This document shows positions 59,101 through 64,000 of a DNA stretch of 64,000 nucleotides, one piece after another; positions within the stretch are counted from its first letter, which is position 1; every line of letters begins with the position of its first letter. The translations under genes and the position numbers were made by a program. The DNA is from Edaphochlamys debaryana. Taxonomy: Eukaryota > Chlorophyta > Chlorophyceae > Chlamydomonadales. The stretch spans positions 992,001-1,056,000 of the forward strand of contig JAEHOE010000009.1 of assembly GCA_016858145.1 (NCBI GenBank), in the 5' to 3' direction. A model generated the notes under the pieces. It searched no databases, had not been told where the DNA came from, and saw only the letters and a program-made list of their open reading frames with translations.

Positions 59101-61036
59101 GTGATCCTGGCCCCAAGCCCCTCCGTCCCCAACCTGACACCGCAGAGGCCCTCGTGCGCAACGCCTCTGTGACCGGAAAGCCGTCGCATGTCTTTGTGAG
59201 TTACTGCGTGCCGTAGACCCCGCCGCATGGTGGGAAGCTCGCCTACCTGCCGTGTCCACAAGCGCACGTGGGGCACTCAGGCTGTTTGCCCTGCTGACCC
59301 TGCCTCCTTCCCCCCCCCTGCGCCTGCACCCTCCTGGTGTCCGCCCCGCAGTGGTGAGAGGCGTTAGTTGCAGCGCTTGGGCACGGCCCTGAGCCGGCTG
59401 GTCTCTCCTAAGGCGCGTGCCGTGCATGCTTGCCACGGTCACAGGAGCGCAGGAGCGGGAGCGTATAGAGCGTAGGGCATAAGCAAAGTGAAAGCAGCGA
59501 GGGCACGCCCGCGTGGGGTGTCCGGCGGCGGGGGCGCCTCTGCCCTGGCGCGCGGCTTAGCAATGGCGCTCGAGGAGGCGGCAGGCCCTGCTGCCCAGGG
59601 CCCTAGCTACTGATGCCTGCTCGCCCGGAGTGCCCTCGGGTTTCCTAACCGCCACCTTGAGGAGGGCCCTTCCGCTGCGTTTCTGATCACCGTGTTTCTG
59701 ATTACGTCCCCATCCAGGCTCATGGCGCAAGACGGAGACCCCGGCAAGCCACCCCACCTGGGCGAGCTTCCACTGGCAAGTCGAGGTGTCTGGGCCGCTA
59801 GATAGCTCAGTGATTCGAACCTGATTGTGGGCCTGGGACTCGAGGACTAAGCCATGGGCGGTGCATGCTCTATCCGCTAGCTCATCGGATGCGGATCTGA
59901 TCCTGGGTTCCAGGCATGACGAGGCCATGGCATGACGGTGGTATTTTCCTTGCCTGCAGGGTTACGGAAAGAGAGCACGCGAAACCGTGCAGCGGCTCAA
60001 GGACGTAACGAAGGTGGGGCGGGACACGCACCAGCAAGGCTGCAGCGTGAAGCCCCGCAGACTCAACGTAACCACCTTCTCGCCGGGTCCTTGGCGTGAT
60101 TGTCTATCTTCCGGCGTGCGCCCAACTCCCACCTGTGACCCTGCCTCCCGTTCCCAGCAGGACATTAACTTCCAAGTCCTGCCGTACGACAGGGTGAGCG
60201 CCTGGGGGATGAGTTAGTTAGGGATCTGGTGACCAAACTGAGAGCGGGGTGACGGGGCATGCATTGTGAAGTGAAGATCCCGCGCGCTCTCCGCTGCTGC
60301 TCTCAATGCTGTGCAGCTGGCTGGAGCCCCAACGCCCTGGGTGCGAAATGAGCTGGAGAGAGAGATGTTCACGGGAGGCTTACACTTCCAGGCAAGCAAC
60401 ATCCAGGGCGGGCTGTGCAGTGCGCTTGCCCCTGGCAGCCACCCGGTCCGTTCGGGCGGCGGTTGATGGTCGACGTGCCGTACTCCGGCGGTTGTTTCAG
60501 TCCCTCGTGCGGTTGTGCTTACTTGCGCTTGGGCTGCGCGCTGGACGCTTTCGAGGACAGATGTGCGTGCCTTACTTCACATGCACCCTGCCGTACACCT
60601 GAAACCTGGATCCGCAGTGCTCGGTGTTCCCCATCTACCCCTTCGTGCCAACCGGTTTCAAGGCACCGCCCACCCGGGGTGAGAACCGTGTCGCAGCCCT
60701 TGACAGCGCATGGGCCCTGGGTTGCATCGACCCTCGCCCGAAAACGGCAGAGCCCCGACCTCACGCAGAGGAGCGAGGGTGCATAGAGTACAAACCCGTA
60801 TCCTGGCTGGCAGCGGGGCCTGGGCGGCCGCGCTGCTGCTGACAGCCGAGGTCTTGGTCCCGTCTGCCCGCGCCACCGCTACGGTAACGAAACGCTCTGT
60901 CAAAACCACTTCCGTCTGCCCCCACCCCTCACGCACCCGCCGCTCGCTAGATTGTACCGACGGCATGAATATGGAGCTCAACTTCCTGTGGCTGAACTCG
61001 GTCATACGTTGGGCAGAACTCCATCCTGGCAAATGA
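53190..61036 (+). CDS. Predicted fringe-like GT fused to PC-esterase/TBL-like domain
   Basis: Secretory protein, about 835 aa, probably acting on cell-wall glycans in the Golgi. Signal peptide MMPTVLALLALSTLTLIGAD. Exons: 53190-53301, 53421-53590, 53692-53816, 53917-54071, 54150-54362, 54544-54691, 54994-55222, 55414-55475, 55656-55809, 56051-56099, 56185-56234, 56625-56672, 56870-56940, 57072-57141, 57348-57367, 57567-57642, 57824-57876, 58125-58193, 58539-58626, 58923-59041, 59146-59195, about 59719-59784, 59960-60013, 60161-60193, 60317-60391, 60618-60678, 60951-61036. The N-terminal third resembles GT31/fringe: PAWMFFALDSTIIN where DDD is expected (degenerate), then FIAPAGGVALSRGLLKRM. 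The C-terminal half has CLDMDGNGTW, IWFSGDSLNRQLFHRLVW (GDS motif of PC-esterases) and IGSYWW. The family's C-terminal D-x-x-H is replaced by DCTD. Two junctions (58626/58923 and 59195/59719) do not close in phase with plain splicing. It may be two genes. Confidence 0.55.
56301..56574 (+). repeat. Two tandem 137-bp intronic repeats
   Basis: Units beginning AGCGAAGGAACCC at 56301 and 56438 share most of their length, including CTTGCCTGCCCACACGCCCT and GCCCGTACGATAGTGTGTGC. They lie inside the intron between exons 56185-56234 and 56625-56672 and do not touch exon edges. Confidence 0.85.
59792..59895 (-). repeat. tRNA-like sequence, possible SINE fragment
   Basis: On the minus strand a tRNA D-arm-like TAGCGGATAGAGCA (A box, about 59865-59879) is followed 44 bp later by GGTTCGAATC (59812-59821), a perfect B box. 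Acceptor-stem pairing and a normal anticodon loop (U33) are absent, so it is not a functional tRNA. It fits a tRNA-derived SINE head or a tRNA pseudogene in an intron of the gene on the other strand. Confidence 0.5.
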
Positions 61037-62105
61037 CGGCGGCGATGGTTGGGGGCTGGATGGAGACAAGCTAGCTAGCGCGCCACTTGCCAAAGGAGAT
61101 AGAGCACTACTACGGTTAACGGTAGAGGCAAGGGCCTGGGGCCCTCATGTGAAGGCACCGGCTGAGAGGGTAGTGATGCGTCCTGCGGGGTGCTGGGCAC
61201 AGGAGGGTGACATGGAAACGGGTGGTGATCGAACGCCGACAGAGCGCCTAGATAGGCGTCGACACGTGAGCTGCTACCGCGCACGTTGTTGTGGTTGCTT
61301 ATGGCTGGCATGCGCATACATGGCGTATTTAATGACCACGAAGCCATGGGTTGCGGCCCTATGTGTCCCGGCTGGGTGGGGTCGCTGGTAGAGCGGGATG
61401 TCCGTTTACTCCCCACAGCAACCGCTGCTTAGAGTCATCCGAGCCCCCTCCGCTCGTCAGCCGTCCCTGTGCCACCTGCTCGCACTGGCGCCTTTTACTC
61501 TGGGGGAAGGGGACGCCTCATTGCCTCCTCGGAACCTGCCAGAATGAACCGCCATCATCACCACCAGTGCGCTTGCCACCGCCCCGGCACTTCCCACCAT
61601 CGCCGCCGTCGCCTCACGGTGGGGCGGAATCAAGGGATCAAACAAGCCCCTAAGCCCGTACCCCCAGAACCCAGACTGCGGGTGGGGAATGGATCTCACA
61701 TGAGAAGCCTCCGCCATGCGGGGTGCAAGTCCCCCAACAAACTGCTCTCAACGCGGTGAAGCCAGGTTGGAGTATAGTGCGCCCATCGTGGGTCGCGTAG
61801 CAGATCGGCTGGGGCGCTTGGGCCCCAGTCAGGCATTATTTCCGCACACTTGAAACACCCACCCGGGGTCATATATCACCAGCCAAGCACACAAGATCCC
61901 GGCAGTCCCGACGTGTTCCCACATTACAGTCAGCAGTCTCCGCAGGGACTACATCTGGTCCATCACTACCACGGGTGCCCTGTCCGCTACTGCTATGGCG
62001 CATCCAGCCGCTGAGCTTGTGCACGCTAGCGTGATGCACACCTCAAGTGCCCAGTTGTTGTGTTACCTTGCGTACCGGTAACCTGCCGTAGCCCTGACTT
62101 TGGGC
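61037..62105. other. Convergent intergenic region
   Basis: 3' flanks of the fringe/PC-esterase gene and of the minus-strand gene. No poly(A) signal, RNA gene or supported coding exon is seen. Confidence 0.5.
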
Positions 62106-63254
62106 TTACTCACTCCCGGGCAGGCCATTGTTGGACAGATCCTCCTCGTCAGGCGACTCGCCAGGAGCCTCCGACTCCGCCGGCTCCATTACGCGAGTGG
62201 GGGAAGTGCCCGGCTCAGGCGCGGGGTCCTCATCTGGACACAGTCCAGAGCTGGCGGAGGAGCTGCGGGCCACGCAACCCATGTTGCTCGACCGCACCTT
62301 GGGGATGGCGTTGCCGTAATCGGCCAGCGAGGCAATGTCGCAGCCCTGGCCGGATGGGCCGTACGGCGCCTCCTCGAGGCCGCCGTACTTGGCGATCTCG
62401 TCGTACAGGAACGCCTGGTTGTAGGGCACATTGGCGGCAATCCTGCCGCACAGCTTTGCCATGGTGTCGGTACAGGAGACGCTGCTGAACTCTTTTAGGA
62501 TGTCGCTCTGCGACTCCCAGCGCTTGACGGTTCTAAGGATCTCGGCCTGAGCGGTGCCGCAGTTGTCCCCGAACCACGTGCCCAGGGAGCCGTCGGGCAT
62601 CTGAAGGGTCCACTCCAAGCAGAGCTCGCAGTAGGCTCGGCCGTTGCCATCACGCGGGAACTGAGGGAAGTAAGGAGCAGGGTGGGGGAGGGGAGGGGAG
62701 GGGAAGCGGGCGAAACCGTTCAGGCGATGGAGACAGGGGGTGGGGCCTGGCTGGGCGGGGGGCGCTGCCAGTGGCAGCAGGGGAGCAGCGGTGGCACGGG
62801 TACTCGCAGGGCGAGCAGAACCGTGTTTATAAGGCCCATCGTCCCATCGATAAAGCAGCCGATCTGATGCAGGAAGAGGAATGCCTGCCAGACGCAAGCT
62901 CACCCCGAGCCGACTGCTGCTTGTCGGCGCATAGCAGTATGCGCAAACCTCGCGCCGAAATGGACTCACGCCTCTACCGTAGCCTCTGATGGCCCTACCT
63001 CCGAGGAGTCCTAGGGTCCCTGCCACGGACTCGATGCCCCGCTCGCTCACCTCCTCGCCCTCCACCTTGGGCACAGAAGGCCCCGGGTCGGTCCCAACAA
63101 CAATCGTTTCAACGTTTGGGTCGTTCTCTTCGTCGTCCTCCGGAGTGGGGGCGACGTCATCGTCGGAGGGCGGCTCGCGGGAGACGGGGAACACGGCGGG
63201 GGCTGCGCGGGGAGGCGGCACGGCACGGATGGCGGGGTCACTCGTCAATGTCAA
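62106..63254 (-). CDS. Unknown acidic protein with CxxC motif (5' end unresolved)
   Basis: No family recognised. Two exons are supported: one ending at 63051 (...PKVEGEE, donor GTGAGC) and one from 62660 to the TAA at 62106. They join in phase 0. The first is acidic and Pro-rich (PPSDDDVAPTPEDDEENDPN). The second has YCELCLEW, several further Cys (FGDNCGT, SVSCTDT, KLCGRI, GQGCDI) and an acidic tail. The regular Cys spacing suggests a disulfide or metal-bound fold, but I cannot name it. An in-frame stop lies just upstream of 63254 and there is no ATG, so an earlier exon must supply the start. An acceptor near 63240 is possible. Low-complexity intron sequence (62680-62770) separates the exons. 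Confidence 0.55.
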   Translation of the reverse strand: MTLTSDPAIRAVPPPRAAPAVFPVSREPPSDDDVAPTPEDDEENDPNVETIVVGTDPGPSVPKVEGEEVSERGIESVAGTLGLLGGRAIRGYGRGVSPFRREVCAYCYAPTSSSRLGVSLRLAGIPLPASDRLLYRWDDGPYKHGSARPASTRATAAPLLPLAAPPAQPGPTPCLHRLNGFARFPSPPLPHPAPYFPQFPRDGNGRAYCELCLEWTLQMPDGSLGTWFGDNCGTAQAEILRTVKRWESQSDILKEFSSVSCTDTMAKLCGRIAANVPYNQAFLYDEIAKYGGLEEAPYGPSGQGCDIASLADYGNAIPKVRSSNMGCVARSSSASSGLCPDEDPAPEPGTSPTRVMEPAESEAPGESPDEEDLSNNGLPGSE

Positions 63255-64000
63255 AACATTATCATGTCAGTAGCCTGACAAACTACTCTGGTGCAGGGTG
63301 ATTTGATCCTGGTGCTGGCAGTTGTGGGGCCGGTGCGCGCCGGAAGGCTCGTCCATGTCCCAGTCGCATGCGCGCCCTCCGCCCCCTCGTCCGGTCCGTC
63401 TAGCAACCATCATGTCCGCAACTCTGGTCTTACAAGGGCTGGGCTTGGCCGCCGGTGGCGATCGGCGCGGCGGTGGACGGCGATGTGGCGGTGGATGGCC
63501 CTTGCGCAGGGTCATCAGTCCTCCACGAGCATCCACGACCAACGCTGCGATCACACACGGAAAACAGAGCTACGTTGAGGGTCGCTAATTAAGGCCACTC
63601 ATGCGTCCTGAACAAGCCCGATAGCGTCAGGGACCGCACGCGTAGCTTCACGTACCGAAAGATAAGCACAACAGGAGCGCTGCGGCAAGCACCGCGCCGC
63701 ACTGGCGAGAAGTGGAAATTGCCATGTCCGGACAACTCAGGCAAGTCGCAAGAGCAAGCGGGTTAGCAGTAGCGCATGTCCTACTGGCCTATCGCTAGTG
63801 CACGATGGGGTTTTAAGAACTTCTGTGCGACAAAGGGGAGTGAGACTCATCTTTCCTGCCTAACCCGCTTAACTGCCAACTGCCGAACTGCTGGCTGCGC
63901 CGTGCCCGTCCAGGAGATCGTGGACCGTGTGCGTATGCTCACGGGCAGGAGGCGGACGAGGCTGAAGAGGAATAGGAATTGGCCCTGCTCGACCGCCATG
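63255..64000. other. Window end, nothing identified
   Basis: May hold the 5' exon(s) of the minus-strand gene ending at 62106. I see no convincing coding exon, RNA gene or repeat. Confidence 0.4.

Noticed and set aside
59792..59895. Functional tRNA gene on the minus strand
   Set aside because: A and B boxes are present but there is no 7-bp acceptor stem, no U33 in the possible anticodon loop, and the boxes are spaced too far apart.

Overview
The window is nuclear DNA of a green alga, most likely a volvocine/Chlamydomonas-type species. The genes are very GC-rich and broken into many short exons with GT-AG introns. Coding regions carry Ala/Gly/Ser low-complexity inserts, introns carry long G-runs near the 5' end and C-runs before the 3' splice site, and several genes are followed by TGTAA, the poly(A) signal used by these algae. 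All exon models below were built by eye from splice sites, reading-frame phase and remembered family sequences. Most close exactly in frame.

Layout, left to right: (1) 3' end of an N-terminal glutamine amidohydrolase gene (NTAQ1, +). (2) A complete 35-exon SERCA-type ER Ca2+-ATPase (+, 1255-14261, 1058 aa). (3) Two tandem minus-strand paralogues of a secretory-pathway PF03407-like glycosyltransferase (15903-18894 and 19684-23151). (4) A huge minus-strand nuclear-type protein (about 2870 aa, Ser/acidic repeats, AT-hook, Gly/Arg tail; 24194-36319). (5) Two tandem plus-strand LRR-like paralogues (36833-39541, broken by a 1-nt deletion, and 40713-43348, intact). (6) Peroxin PEX16 (-), diverging from a 158-bp shared promoter gap with (7) a TIC21/PIC1-like chloroplast envelope protein (+). 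(8) A long multi-exon secretory protein that appears to fuse a fringe-like glycosyltransferase to a PC-esterase/TBL-like domain (+, 53190-61036). (9) A small acidic Cys-containing protein of unknown function (-, partial).

The genes do not form a pathway; they are ordinary housekeeping and lineage genes: Arg/N-degron, ER calcium, glycan modification, chromatin, peroxisome biogenesis, plastid envelope.

The most unusual structure is a recurrent one. Short duplicates of exon ends, usually including the splice site or stop codon, lie in the adjacent intron or 3' UTR, mostly about 80-145 bp from the parent. I count about a dozen such 'exon-edge echoes' in three genes: at least seven sites in the Ca2+-ATPase (one amplified to a 5-copy 126-bp array), three in the TIC21-like gene, and one in the AT-hook gene. 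One ATPase exon is duplicated whole, giving two phase-compatible alternatives. This deserves a genome-wide test.
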